Assembly: GCA_037833965.1 (NCBI GenBank)
Contig: AP031351.1
Location: forward strand, 3,236,501-3,300,500
Length of the DNA stretch: 64,000 nucleotides
Direction of reading: 5' to 3'
From: Marchantia polymorpha subsp. ruderalis
Taxonomy: Eukaryota > Streptophyta > Marchantiopsida > Marchantiales > Marchantiaceae
The notes beneath the pieces are model-generated. The model saw only the letters and a list, made by a program, of their open reading frames with translations. It did no database searches and was not told where the DNA came from. Position numbers and translations under genes: made by a program. Below, one piece after another: positions 33,484-47,500 of this stretch (within the stretch, counting starts at the first letter, position 1; each line of letters opens with the position of its first letter).

Positions 33484-35428
33484 ACTTGTTATAATTATAT
33501 ATTATGAATTATTGTACATTTCCAAGATATTTTTTTTTATAGAAATGGATCATTTATTTATGAATCCAATTAAATTCATATGAAAGTGAATATCTTTGTA
33601 AATCCATGTAGTTACAAAATCTCTCCAACATTCTATAGATAGGATAAATATCACTTTATATTGAATGATAAAACTATACAGATTTTTTCACATTTTGATA
33701 TAAAATTTAAATCTAAATGGCTCAAGTTTGAATTCATAGCTAACACATATTTCGATTTTGTTTCATATGTTGAAAGATTTTTCAAATACATGTTTAGATT
33801 TTTGTCCACATGCTTTTTTGTTAAAACTTCAATCTTAACTTCTTCTTTTTTACATCTTACACAAACAAACTATGACTTTCAATTATAGAAATATCAAAAT
33901 TTAGAAAATTCAAATGTCTTTAATATTTACATTGCATTTATTTAGACTTGTATCAATACAATTTTTTTAATTTCTTCAATTTTTTGATTTTGGTAACAAA
34001 GTTTTCTGCAAATATAAATGTTTGTATTCTTTAACTACATCCTTACTTCGGGGGTATCAAAGCCGAGCATAACCATAGATCAAAATCACCAATAATGTTA
34101 TATTATTTAAACAATCATACTTTTCAATTGTGCGATGAATGCGAGGATGGTGTATCTTACTTTTTTGAGTAAAATTAACTTCAATGTGAAAGAGTGGATC
34201 AAGGTGGATTGAAACGATGTGACTACAATCGATGAAAGTGTGAACATGAATGCTCAATGTTAAAATCTCTATCCTAAATACCAACCAGCGGCATGTACAA
34301 CAATGCACATTAAATTGTATTTACAGGACGACCGCAAACAAGAAATCACTTGATCATCCCTTCCGTAGAATCTAAAAATGTAAAGTGCTAAGTGCTGTCA
34401 TGTTGTGTCTCGTTGGCTTCGATTGTAGGGGCCGTGATCGAGAACTTTAGCAATACTTCCCTCCTCTTCATGTTCTCGGTGACAACGCTATTGCCAGTCA
34501 TGTTCATGGAAAATACTCTTCTACTGAAGAAGTACTGCAGCTTGATGTGATGGGATGGGAATGGGGATGACACAACCTTGAAACTAGGTGGGAAGTCAAG
34601 CGGATTTTTGGACCCTCTAGGAAATCTCGAGCATAGACTGCTCGTTGAAGTTCTTTGAATGCTAAAGAATATATCATGGCTTTGAATCTGTGCTCAAGAC
34701 ATACACTCCTATCACAATATTACAACATTCAGCCATGGCTGATTTCATACACTTCCATGCAAGTCGGCGATTGTTGCCTTCCATTGTGCCTCAGTATCGC
34801 TAAGAGCCAATGGACAAGGGTTTCTTGTGAGTAGAGGGACAGAGGCTTTCTAACAGCATTGCTTTTGCAGCTGGTGATATTGTGTCTTCTCACGTCCTCG
34901 ATTTTACCAATGAGGAGTAGGTAGGCAAACTGAGGAGAAACATATTTTCGGTTAAGCATTACGTACGGCCTCTAGGTCATGTTAGTACCCTTCACATTTG
35001 GGCATTCTTTGATCTACATATTTGTCTACATGATTTTTTTTCTAGTTTCCAATATATTTCTTGAGCCCGCTTCTGCGTCTATAAAGCGAGTAGGTCAATT
35101 GACGTCAATAGCCATATTTGCCGTCCAACCAGGATAGACATTTGTCTCCGGAAGAGTAGCACTCTGCAGTTGCTCACAAATGGATTACTTTTGCTCTTTC
35201 ACAACTCGTGCACTTAGATGTGCACAAATTGAAGCAGCAGCAACAGGATTGCCCACTGGTTCGAAAATGTTGTTGAGTAATGAAGCGCATGCTGCAACGC
35301 TAAGGCATCAGGCGTTTTCCAGAAATCCAACAACCATTGCCTTAACACACAGTTATGGCTTTCATACATGGAGGATTAACACTTTTTGGTTATTTCATAA
35401 GCTTACTTATCACTTCGTGAAAGACTTT
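33484..35428. other. Intergenic, nothing recognised
   Basis: AT-rich to about 34050. Short minus-strand open frames at 34388-34573 and 34729-34959 and a plus-strand one at 35180-35452 have mixed composition and no family features that I recognise; they could be transposon or pseudogene debris. Confidence 0.35.
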
Positions 35429-35433
35429 ACGAA

Positions 35434-35807
35434 TGTAACCATCTTTAGTTAGTTAGAACTTAAGTAGAGTTTACTCTAAATATTGATGTACATACTTTAG
35501 TGTGCACTAGTCATAGCTGCCACGTCAGTGATCCGCGCACTTGGTAGGTACACAGTGGATGCGTTAGTTGACAGTGCCACGTCAGCAATCTGTGTGCTTG
35601 TAGGTAAGGATTGAGTGTGTTAGTTAGTGTGTTAGTTGGGTGTGCCATCCACTAGGAGTGGGATGGATGGTGGGGATTAGATCTTATCTCCTTGTACTTA
35701 TTGGTGAGAGCTATATAAGGGACAGTAGAACCATTGTTGGTATCTCTCATCTTCAGAGTTTACGTTTCTATCTTCGAGTGAGCTTCTCTCTAAACCCTAG
35801 TGTTACA
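35434..35807 (+). repeat. 5' LTR of the chromovirus
   Basis: 374 bp, TG...CA. A TATATAA box sits in GCTATATAAGG near 35712. Carries repeats built around CACGTCAG..ATC.G.G..CTTG. Confidence 0.92.
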
Positions 35808-38800
35808 ATGGTATCAAAGCGACCTTGCTCTTTCCTTGAGTGTGGATTACCCCTCATGGAATAGCAAGTGAGTGATGATGGAGTGTAGTTTTGAGAGTGT
35901 ATAGAGGCTGACAGAGGTCATTCATCTGCATGTAGAGAGAGGTGGAAGGAGAAAATTGTGGTTTTGCAGATATGGACGGGATTGACAGGAATCCAGTACC
36001 GCATTGGCCACTTACTAACATATTCGATATTCACCTTCGTTGCATGGAGAAACATCATTTTCGGATGTACCTTGTGGCTTGTTGGGGTGCAGAATTTATG
36101 ACTAGAGTGATGGAATCAAGAGTGCCACTGATTCTTCCAATAGTTACTTATGGAGAGACTTGAGATTGTACTATATACATTCTATACTGAATGTTTCATG
36201 GATTTGAATCGCGAACCACCTGTCCCGATTTGATTCAGCACTTATGTAGAGATTAGAACAGTATATAGACAGAAGAGGATATGGAGAGATTTTCTTGTGA
36301 AGATAATGGAGAGTAGTACTATAGAGCTGTGATAGAATCACCTACACCTTTCGTGACTCTTTTATTGAGAGGTCACATAGTGATTATACTCACTTTGTAT
36401 TAGAATGAGTGTGAGAAAGCATGGGACATCAATTGATATGGGTGAGGTTCTCAATACAATCATGGCGGAGATGAAGGAGTTGAGAAAAGCGATAGTAGAT
36501 GGGCATACCAAGCAGCAAGCCATGGAAGATAAAATCTTCGCATTGGAGAGTGAGAAAGTAGAGAGAGAGAAAGTTGGAGAGATGGAAGTTGAACCTCAAG
36601 TTCAAGCTTCCCAAGTTCAGCCAGCACCAATTCCTATTGATGCAGCAGAATCAAATAGGAGACGTCTTCAAGAGATTGAAGATCAAGCAAATCTTTTGCT
36701 TCAAATGGGAAAATCCTGTAAGGTGGAAGCTTACAAAGGAAGTAGAGCAATGAAAGTGTTAGAGTGATAGATTATGAGGATGAATATTCATTTATCCCAT
36801 TTTCATGTTTCTGATTATATTGCAGGAATGTTCATGAGATCTTATCTTACTGATAAGGCTCTCACTTGGTACACAACATGGGAGAGAATGCTTTCAAAAC
36901 GAGGTGCTACCATTTCGTGGAGTGGAATGCAGGAAGGACTTCTGCAAAATTTTCAAGCGGTTGATTCTCTTCAAACGGCAAGAATGAAGTTGTGGGATCT
37001 GAAGCAGAAAGGAGGTATTCATGAGTACATTGAAGAATTTCGTGATCTTCAAGTATCTATCATGGATATGAGTGGAGCTTAAGCCTTGGACGTGTTCAAA
37101 CGAGGCTTGAAGTATCAAATTCGAAAGGAGTTGATGGTAAGCAATCCATCTATTGTGAATGAAGCAATCGCAATTGCTCAACAAATTTCGGCTACTTTTG
37201 GTGTCACACACGGTGAACCAGTGAGCAATTTTTGAGATCCATCTGGTCCAACACCGATGGAGTTGGGAAACCTTCGACACAGGAAAGGTTTTGCACCAAC
37301 CAGAGGACCACCACCAAGATTTGGAGGTGAGATTCGGCGACCGGGAGTTCCAAATTTGCAAGAAGGTTATGCAAATAACGGAATGGTTCGAGGAGGAGCT
37401 GGAGTTCGTGACAATCGTCAATGCTATGCATGTGGACGAATGGGTCACATAGCCAAGTTTTGTCGAGTTCGGTCGACACAACAAGGAGGATGATCCATGC
37501 AGCGACGACCGTTCAACAATATGGAGGGGATAGAGTATGAAGAGGTGGAGGAAGCAGTTTTGGGAAACAAAGATCACCATTAATCTTTGCCTCGCGGCCT
37601 TACTGGTTCTACAAAGCGAAGAAAAGGCGAGGTTGGAATAAGGCAATGGTTGGGAGCTCATGGAAGGAGTAAGAAGCAAGCTCAACTCATTGTCACTGAT
37701 GGTTTCATAAGAATCCACACAAGGTGAGAGTTTTAATTGATCCTGGAGCAATTGAGAATTTTCTATCAAGAAGTGTTGCTATGAAATTAGGTTTGATGTT
37801 GACGAAGGACGTGAGTGAAGAAGTTGAATTGCCAAACGGGCAAACTAAAGTGATAGAAACACTACCACGGAGTGTAGAATTATCCATAGGTAGATACAAG
37901 GAGAGCATTGAATGGAGAGTAATTCGTTTAGCTCGATATGATGTCATCCTTGGAATTCCATGGATGGAGCAATATAATCCGAAGGTAGATGGGAGAAGAA
38001 AAGTGATTACAAGTAGTGGATGGAAGATCTATGGAGATAGAATTAGATCTTAGAATAGGAAGTTACCCTCTTTGTGATGGGTACAACATACATTTCTAGG
38101 GATGATGTATGTTTCCTTGGACTTATAAGAGATATTGGGTCCACAGACAAATCTTACATCCCGGAATCCTTGAACGACATTTTTATGGAGTACAAAGATG
38201 TTTTTCCAGATGATCTACCTGCAGGATTACCACCAAAGAGTCGAATAGATCACAAGATTGAGGTGATACCTGGAAGTACACCAACTTGCAAAGCTTCATA
38301 TCGTTTGGCTCCAAACGAATTGGAAGAATGCAAAGCTCAAATGGAGGAGATGTTGAGCAAAGGATTCATTCAACCAAGTGTTTCATCTTATGGAGCTCTA
38401 GTACTCTTTGTGAAGAAGAAGTATGGATCCATGAGACTATGTATCGATTATCGCGGGTTGAATCAGCAAACGGTGAAAAACAAATATCCATTACCTCGTA
38501 TGGATGATTTGTTTGATCAATTTCAAGGAGCGAAGTACTTCACAAACCTAGATTTGAGAAGCGGCTACAATCAAATTCGAATTGGAGATGAAGATGTTCA
38601 CAAGACAGCTTTTTGTACTAGGTATGGACATTTTGAGTGATGCCTTCTGGTCTCACTAATGCATCAGCTACATTCATGGGATTGATGAACGATATCTTTC
38701 CCCTTATCTATATAAATCTATCATTGTTTTTCTAGATGATATATTGATGTATAGCAAAACTTTGAGTGATCATTGAAGTCATTTACGAGAGGTACTTCAA

Positions 38801-41008
38801 GTTTTAAGAGACAATCAATTGTATGCCAAAGCTTCAAAATGTGAATTTGGCAAGTCAGAAGTAGATTACTTGGGTCATAGAATTACAACTATAGGTATCC
38901 AAGTGATGAGTGAGAAGATAGATGCCATTTAGAAATGGATCAAACTCAACTGAAGAGTTTTCTAGGACTCACTGGATTCTATCGTAGATTTGTGAAAGGT
39001 TTTGCTCGCCTAGCTCAGGCCTTGACTTCCATGTTAGGGAAAGATCAAAAATGGAGATGGGGAACAGCTCAAGAGTTAACTTTTCAGGCATTGAAAGATG
39101 CTTTGTTACACGCACCTATTCTCAAGTGGTTAGATCTTAACCGTTCTATCAAGTTGGCCACTTACGCATCATGTACAACAGTAGGTGGCATACTTCAACA
39201 AGAATGGGAGGATGGATGGCATCCAGTTGCTTTCTATTCTCAAAAGTTGGTGACGGCGGAACAAAATTATCACACGACAGAACGGGAGGAGTTAGCCATC
39301 GTGTTGGCAACCAAACATTGGAAGCATTATTTGGGTGATAAGGAGTTTGTGGTGGATACTGATCATAAACCCTTGGTTTATTTGGAAACTCAGAAGAATC
39401 TGTCCAAACGACAGATTCGATGGGTAGAGTGACGTCAACGCTTCAACATGAAGATTGTGTACGTGGATGGAAAGAAGCAACTTGCAGATGCTCTCACACG
39501 CATGCCTTGTTTGAATCATGTTGCAGAAGTGAAAATTCAGGCGGATTGGTGGAGCAAGATGTCACAAGCCACAAAGGAGGATGAAGAGATCACTCTCCCA
39601 CTACAAACTGGAAAGGTAGAGAAATCTCGAGGTTTGGCGTATTACAATCATCGTATATGGATTCCACAAGATCACGATTTGCGCACAATGATTTTGGCAG
39701 AAAGCCATGATACAGCCATTGCTGGTCATGTGGGAGTGGAGAAAACCGTGGAGAGTATACAACAAGTGTACTATTTGCCCAAAATACGTGAGGATGTGGA
39801 GTCTTATGTTCGAAGTTGTGTTGCTTGTCAACAAAACAAGGCAAGTAATCAAAAACCAGCGGGTTTATTACAACCTCTTCCTATTCTCGAACAGCGGTGG
39901 GAACATGTCACCATGGATCTTGTATGTGAGTTACCAAGGACTTTGTTATGACATGATTAAGTGGTGGTTTTTGTGGACAAATTGAGCAAGATGATTCACA
40001 TCAGGCCAACCACAAAAATAGTAACAGCTCCACAACTAGCTAAGTTGTATCTAGATGCAGTTTTTGTGAATCATGGCTTAAGCAAAGTGTTATTCACGGA
40101 TAGAGGTACTCACTTCACTGGTTTATTTTTGAAAACTTTGTTTAGTTTTTTCAAAACAAAACTAGCAATGTTAACGGCCTATCACCCTCAAACTGATGGA
40201 CAAACTGAGAGGGCAAATAGAACCATAAAGGATATGCTACGAGCATTCACATTAGAAGAGCAAGAAGAATGGGACAACCTTTTGCCACTTGTGGAATTTG
40301 CATATAACAATTCTGTTAATGCATCCACCAAAGTGTCTCCGTTTTTTCTCATGTATTGAGCTCATCCTATAACTCATTCAAGTTTGATGAGACTTCCCAA
40401 AGGAGAGGAGTTTTCGACCAAAGTTGCAGTAGTCAACGAATTTGTGGAGCATATTCACCGAGTACTACATCAGGCCAAGGAGAAGTTGGTGATAGCTCAA
40501 AATCGGCAAAATCAACATGCCGATGCTCATCGTACAGAAGTGGTTTTTGAGGTTGGAGATCATGTTTGGTTATCTACAACGAATTTGTCTCTTGTAGGAA
40601 CACCAAAGTTGAACCCTATGATCATTGGTCCATTTTTGAATTTGAAGCGTGTTGGTGAATTGTCATACAAGTTGGAACTTCCGTCACATATGAAAATACA
40701 TCCAGTATTTCATGTGTCACGATTGCAAAAACATGTACCACGACCAAAACAATTCACCAACCAACCAGCACCACCTCCTCTTCCAACCTTGATAGCAGAT
40801 CATGAGGAGTTTGAGGTAGAAAAGATACTCAAGAAACGTATTCGAGGTCATAAATATCCCAAAGTAGAGTATTTGATTGAATGGAAAGGCTATCCATGGT
40901 ATGAATCAACTTGGGAACCAGCTAAAAATTTAGCAAATGCACCTTTGATAGTTCAGGAGTTTGAACGTATGTGCAACGAGGACGTTGCATCTTAAAAGGA
41001 GGGAGGTT

Positions 41009-41428
41009 TGTAACCATCTTTAGTTAGTTAGAACTGAAATAAAGGTTACTCTAAATATTGATGTAGATACTTTAGTGTGCACTAGTCATAGCTGCCACGT
41101 CAGCGATCCGCGCACTTGATAGGTACACAATGGATGTGTTAGTTGACAGTGCCATGTCAGCAATCCGTGTGCTTGTAGCTAAGGATTGAGTATGTTAGTT
41201 AGTGTGTTAGTTGGGTGCGCCACGTCAGCGATCCGTGTGCTTGTTAGGGTTATCCGCCACGTCATCCATCCACTAGGAGTGGGATGGATGGTGGAAATTA
41301 GATCTTATCTCCTTGTACTTGTTGGTGAGAGCTATATAAGGGAGAGTAGAACCATTGTTGGTATCTCTCATCTTCAGAGTTTACGTTTCTATCTTCGAGT
41401 GAGCTTCTCTCTAAACCCTAGTGTTACA
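41009..41428 (+). repeat. 3' LTR of the chromovirus
   Basis: 420 bp, TG...CA. Contains three spaced copies of a CA(C/T)GTCAGC.ATCCG.G.(A/C)CTTG unit, with TGACGTGGC-type bZIP sites on the reverse strand. TATATAA is again in GCTATATAAGG. Confidence 0.92.
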
Positions 41429-41433
41429 ACGAA

Positions 41434-42370
41434 CTGAAATGTTGGTTGGAGTAAGACTTTGGATGAAGGTAAAGAAGTCGGCAAACCTCGTGATCTTAGG
41501 GCTAGTTCGCATGAGTATGATATTATCTATCCAATTTGTAATATATTGTATAAGGAATCTAAGTATTGTAATAATTGAGGTTTTGCTCTATAGATATCTC
41601 TGTAGTTAGAAGGGGTTGGAGAAGTTTTCCATTCAGAAAAATGTTGAAGGACGTGAAGTAATTGAACATTCCCGTTCCTGGTATTCTGCTGGCAGTCACC
41701 TTGAACCACAGCCATCTAAGCAGAAGGGTGACGGTAGAAATGAACGACAGTAATTTGTCGATTTTATGCTGAAGAATGCCTTTCTTTGAACCTTGAGTAC
41801 TACCTGCTAGTGTTCAATATAGACTGGTCAGCACGGTTGTACATCAAAGCGATACCGCTTTCTCTACTTATATCACATGAGTCACGTCCTAGATTTGCCA
41901 TGTTTCAGTAGCGACAACAAGCACGTCCGTAGTTGGTGTTACTTTATGCAACACCATTGCCATCTGTCTGCACGATGAGAGTGCAGCGTAAAATGGAAAT
42001 GGAAAATGGTAAACCGCTGCGTAGAATCAACCGATTCGACCCAACTTGGTGAATTGCCAAGGTGCAATCCGACTGCATAACAAGCTTTGAACATATTCCG
42101 TGTGCAACAAAATTAAGCGATTCAACTTTCATGATTCGATTTGTAGATTATGACGCAACGAGACTAATTCCAACAATTGTTCTGCAACTAGCTAGCAACT
42201 TTGAAATCTTTCATACTTTCCACAATTAAAAGTCGTCATTATATCTCTCCATGCTAACTCTTTGGAATGGAAGCACTCGATGTGATTAAGTTATGAGTAG
42301 TAAATATCCAATGAAAGAGTTCAACCATAGCGGACATGTTCTTCAAACCTCATGAGTAGGCCTCTCCGCT
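41434..42370. other. Intergenic, nothing recognised
   Basis: No gene or RNA feature seen between the chromovirus and the decayed DNA transposon. Confidence 0.4.
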
Positions 42371-44560
42371 AACTTGGCACTTGTCAAATCTGTCATAAAT
42401 AGGTCAACTATGGCATCACTAGAATTTTATTTGACAAATATGATGACAGTTTTGAATTTCTATGAATGGTTTACAAAATTTGATGCCGTCAAGTGAAAGA
42501 TCCATTAAGTACGATCTACAATCTTCTTTCTTCCAACTAATAACGGGAAAATCACTCTTCACAAGCATAGTATCAAGATATATAGTAGAAAATTCTTCAG
42601 CAACCATGCAAAATTTGGTAATTTGAGGTTCAAAAATACTACATGTTTCACGGCAATCTAGAGATTTCAACATTTGATCGATTGTTTCACAAAGTAAATC
42701 TTCTCTTTCATAAGCAGTCCAAAATTCTGTGTTCTCGTTCTAAGTTGTCAATGTACTCATTGGTGTATTTCTTTTCAGGTTAAGATTTGAATCTAATGAT
42801 CAGGTCCACGAAGCTTGATGCAAGCATGATCGCAAATTAGCGAGGAAGACATTGGATAAAAACGCTACCGGTGCATTATTAGCATAACTTTCTAGCTCAA
42901 TCTGATGTATTACTGCTACCGCATTAGGTTTCCAACAGAACAAACCATAACATTTTTCTCAACTTGAGACAAGTCATCAAATGACATCGCAATAAACAAA
43001 CCACACCCCTGAACAAAGTGCACAGTAACGTTCTTGGCAATCCGGTAAAAACTGTTACAACATCAAATATCTTGATCTTGTTCTTGGAATAGCAATTTGG
43101 AAAGTGGACCTTGCATTCATATCACATCTCAAAGACAAGAGATGAATTTAGAAAAAGTGATTTTTTACTTTGTTACTAGCAATGTAGAATGCTGTAAGGT
43201 TTTGAACAAAATGTCAACCTTTGTAACTATCAAGATCAATGCAAATAAAGCAATACACCACATGACATTTGGTTTAAAATCAAAATTTTTTTGATTTATG
43301 TATCCAATAATACATCAATGATGAGTTGAAAACCAAGGCAATACTTTTTTCAACGGTAACCAACAAGTAGTTACGACCTTTGAACATTTAGAGCACATTT
43401 TATTGATATATTGTTGTTGGCACAGGTATCAAATAGTGGCAATTCACGTGAAATAGAATTCTTTGTTGAGATATACGGAAATAACAACTTAAATAACAAG
43501 ATCAAATTGATGTGCACCATACCAAAATTAAATCAAATAACAACCTTCTTGTTCAACTCGAGTGAAAACATAATTCACTATTCATTGTATTCAGCATCTC
43601 ATATTTCTAGCACCATTTGAGCAAGTTGATAAGAGTGTAAAAACCAAAGACAAATTGCATTCATAGCCTTTTCAAACATCTCAAACAAATTGTCTCCTGT
43701 GTATTGCATGTAGAGAGGAGTACAATATAAATGGAAGCAATATAGCTTGGTTCCTACAACAAATCTCACCCAAACGTTAAAATATCATGTGCTTTCAACA
43801 TTTGATGAATCAAATGCAATAGAAAAAATTCAACAATCAGCCAGTAATTTGCTAAATTTTTGAAGTCAAACAACAACAACAACCAAAATAAATGATGGTA
43901 CTTTTGCCCCATTGCATCCGCCAAAATAACCAAGAATTTGATTTTTGTGTGCACGTGACGCGCTATTAACCTTAACGACAAACCAAGACCTACCATTCCA
44001 ATAACAAACTTGAAAAACTTCATGTTTTTGATATGAACTAGATAACATAAAATCACATTGTTAGATTTGATCAGCTCAAAAAATCTTAGCGCTCGATCAA
44101 ATAGAAGATTGCGTTGAATTGTATCGACAATGTTTACGTGTATATTAAAATATAACTAATCACCTAATACAACAAAATGAGCATGCATAGTATTCATTAA
44201 AGTAGTAGCATCAAATAAAATTTGTTTAGCTTCTACTAAGAGAGAACTATATTCACTCCACTTTGCCAAGTGTTGACTTTCGAGATGTTGTGAGTACAAA
44301 TTTGATTGATATGGAACTTTGAAGTACTTTGTGGTCCTAGCCGGCTTGCATTTTTGTCCGATCTTTTCTTCATCACTCCATATTTGGCAAAAGTAATATA
44401 AAATTGATGTAAGACATCCGACGACGATTCCCGCATGAAAATTTTCAATCTGTATTTAAGTTTGTGAGCGTCATTTAAATGATGGCGGAAAAGAAAGAAC
44501 AACAACAGTTTTTAAGTGATGGTCATTTTTTTCACCGCTGAAGAATTGTTGTTGTTTGTT
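42370..44560 (-). pseudogene. Decayed DNA transposon with BED-like finger (hAT-like)
   Basis: Reading the minus strand through frame changes, a BED-type zinc-finger trace appears at about 44270-44400: CQIW, then a C-containing segment, then TKYFKVPYQSNLYSQHLESQ followed by H and KWSEY. Downstream there are transposase-like blocks near 43300-42950, including WLPLKKVLPWF, NFDFKPNVMWC, LFKTLQHSTLLVTK, MQGPLSKL and GCGLFIAMSFDDL. These are many short conserved-looking pieces separated by stops and frameshifts, so it is an inactive relic. The superfamily (hAT or another BED-finger group) is inferred; no terminal inverted repeats were found. Confidence 0.4.
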
Positions 44561-47500
44561 CGTGAACAACAAATACTAGCAACCGCCGACTCGAGAATTC
44601 GTTGACTCAGACTTTCATGATTATTTATGGCATTCCGCAAATATTATTTATGACAAATTTGGCAAGAGCACCGACCAATGCCATATTTGAAGAGTCACGT
44701 TCATGACCAATTCATGTTTGCAGAAGATTTTTTCAAAACTCGATGCTTCAAAATGATAATTTCAGCCAGTTTTGCTCCAGGATCCTTGGCATTCTGAACT
44801 CTCTACAGCATTCAACACATCTGCATCTTCATTAAACATCTTTTACATTCATAGTGATACATTCCATTGTATAGTTGCAGTTATTGAATATTTATGAAAC
44901 TCATGTTTGTTAAAATCAAATATAGTGTGAAATTCAATAGTATTTTGTTGTGAATTGTATAGTTGCAGTAATTGAATATTTATGAAACTCATGTTTGTTA
45001 AAATCAAATTTAGTGTGAAATTCAATAGTATTTTGTTGTGAGGAATGTTCTTTGCAGTTCATATATTACTCTTTGGTGTGACCATAACACAACTTGATGA
45101 TGAAGATACTATTTTTGACATTAATTACGTTAAATTTTAGAATCTACATCTATTTATTATCAAACATCACTTGTTATCAACAAACTATTGCATGTGACGC
45201 TCCATACCAATATAATATTTAAGTTTTTTTTTTATAGGGGTCTAAGCTTCTCAATGAAAACGAGGTTCTATTTTTTTCAAGATCAATGCAATCATCTAGT
45301 CTTAATATCACAATGTTTCAAAATGTTAAATGTAATTCATATTTCATAACTTGTGAAAGCTTCATAAATATGATCTGATTATTTCATAGTAAAAAAAATT
45401 TGTACACATTTTTATTAAGAATATATCGTATTCATATAATGTTTTGTATTCCAATAAGAATAACTTGCGAGTTCAATTTTTCTTTTTCAAAGCTCTGTTC
45501 ATATGTGCGAGAGTGAATTTTTATTCATCATTAAATCCAGATTGATCGACCATTTCCGCAATAACATCATGAGTGGAAATTTTGACTGGTTACTTTTGAA
45601 AGTATGAAAAATCTCTCATTCTCTATAATCATGAGAATAGGTCAAAACATATAATGATTGTGGAGCCAAAGTCTTCAAACAACTCAATATGATTTATGCT
45701 GTAGTTTGTATTCAATTTGTTCTTTCTTTTTTTATCATGCATGGTATGAGTTTAAAGACTATTTCTTTGGTGTGCGAGTATATATGTAGAAATGTTGATT
45801 CAACTACATAAGAAGTATAAAACTGTAATGAGTGAGATGCAATTGCTAACTAAAGTAGAGGGTTCATTTTGATGAAAAATAATTTCAAATCTATGATCTA
45901 TCTATAATTTTTGAAATAATTTTTATTTTCACTTATTTATTTTATTTTTGATAGCTTATCATGATTCTAGAATTTTGAAGTTTCATCTAAATGTACATGT
46001 CCAATCATTTTATCACAAAATTTCTCCACTCATCACTTGAAACAAATTTAATTTATATTTCAAAAAAATTGGATTTCAAACTCTTCATTGATAAAAAAAA
46101 TTCATTAGAATAATAATTATCATCTTATAAAATGATTAAAGTAAATTATTCTTTTAATTATAATAATTAAATATTTATCTTGTAATTCATGATCATCATT
46201 ATATGAAATAACTTTATTTGGACTTATTTTGATATATAACAATAATATTCATAAAAAAAACTGCATGTTAACATATCATTTATACATTGATCTTCTATAA
46301 TCTTTTGTAAACATAATTTAAACTCAGTATTTGTCATTAAAAGCCTTGAAACTTTTGAAAACTCAAATTGCCACTAAGTTAAAATTTGAAGATAATACAA
46401 TCAATCAAAATATCTAATCAAATTTTAGCAATTCTTGAACATAATTTATCCAATACATTTGATTAAATTTTTATATTTAAAATAAATTATTGCGATAATT
46501 TTTTTGCAAGTATTGAATACGTTCCACTTGTATCATGATTGTAGCTTCAGCTTTTTTCAACTTCACTAATTTTTTTTGTTAAAATTTTTTGTCTTCTATT
46601 TCATTAATTTTCATAGTTATATGTAAATATTATAATGAAACTAGTCAAGTTAAATTGTATGAGGAATTATGAATTCAAATTTATACACCATTTTAGAATA
46701 TGATTCTAAAATATATGCTTTTCAAGTTTATTGATGCTCTCAAAAAATAACGTGTACATATCTTTTACTATTTTGGTTGCTTTTGTTCATATTTGCGTGT
46801 TAGATCAACATCATATAAAATTTAAAATTGATTTTTTTCTAGTACATTAGCATGGTACATGTAATATTTATTAATCATTTGGAAAAAATGTTTTGACATG
46901 ATTTAAATTATACTTTAAACAAATTTTCATACTTTATCTCAAACTAGCTATGGTAAAATTTAAAAGTCTATGATATTATACTCAATTACTTCTTTTTCAT
47001 CAAGTTATCTTTAAATTATAAATTTTATACATTTGATGAGATAATTGTAACTATCACAGTGAATTTTTTTTATGAATAATAAGTTTCAAAATATTTTTAT
47101 TATCTATAATATTTTTTAATTATTTAAATTGATATTTGACAAGCTATTTTCATAAAAATTTAGCAAATTTTCTTTGAAGAAAAAAAATAGAAAAAATTTT
47201 ATTGTTATTGAAATGCATGAACAAATCATTGTTTGTGCAATTAAATTCAATAAAACTATAATCATTTTTATTTTATTATACCTAAAATATAATTTATTCA
47301 AAATTGATATAAAGTCAATTTATAATAATATACCTATATTTATCATATCAATAGATCAACCTGTTTCATAGATATAGAATAAATGTGTTGGTTAACATTA
47401 CATTATAAATTGAGTGTTTGTTAGTTATAAATTAATTATTTAATTTGAAAAGTGTAACACATGAAACACAAAAAAGTAAAAAATGAGTGAATAAGTTATA

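Larger units (their letters stand above)
35434..41428 (+). mobile_element. Ty3/gypsy chromovirus LTR retrotransposon, broken
   Basis: A near full-length fossil of about 6.0 kb flanked by the 5-bp target duplication ACGAA (35429-35433 and 41429-41433). Both LTRs begin TG and end CA. A primer-binding site TGGTATCAAAGC (initiator-Met tRNA type) follows the 5' LTR, and a purine-rich tract AAAAGGAGGGAGG precedes the 3' LTR. Parts in order: gag (about 36.4-37.2 kb) with a CCHC zinc knuckle (about 37.4 kb), protease (about 37.7-38.0), reverse transcriptase (about 38.2-38.9), RNase H (about 38.9-39.4), integrase (about 39.5-40.4) and a C-terminal chromodomain (about 40.8-40.95, [18 protein letters not shown]). 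The integrase-after-RT order and chromodomain place it in the chromoviruses. The coding region is broken in roughly eight to ten places. The LTRs differ at about 5 percent of aligned sites, suggesting an age of about a few million years at common plant rates. Confidence 0.93.
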
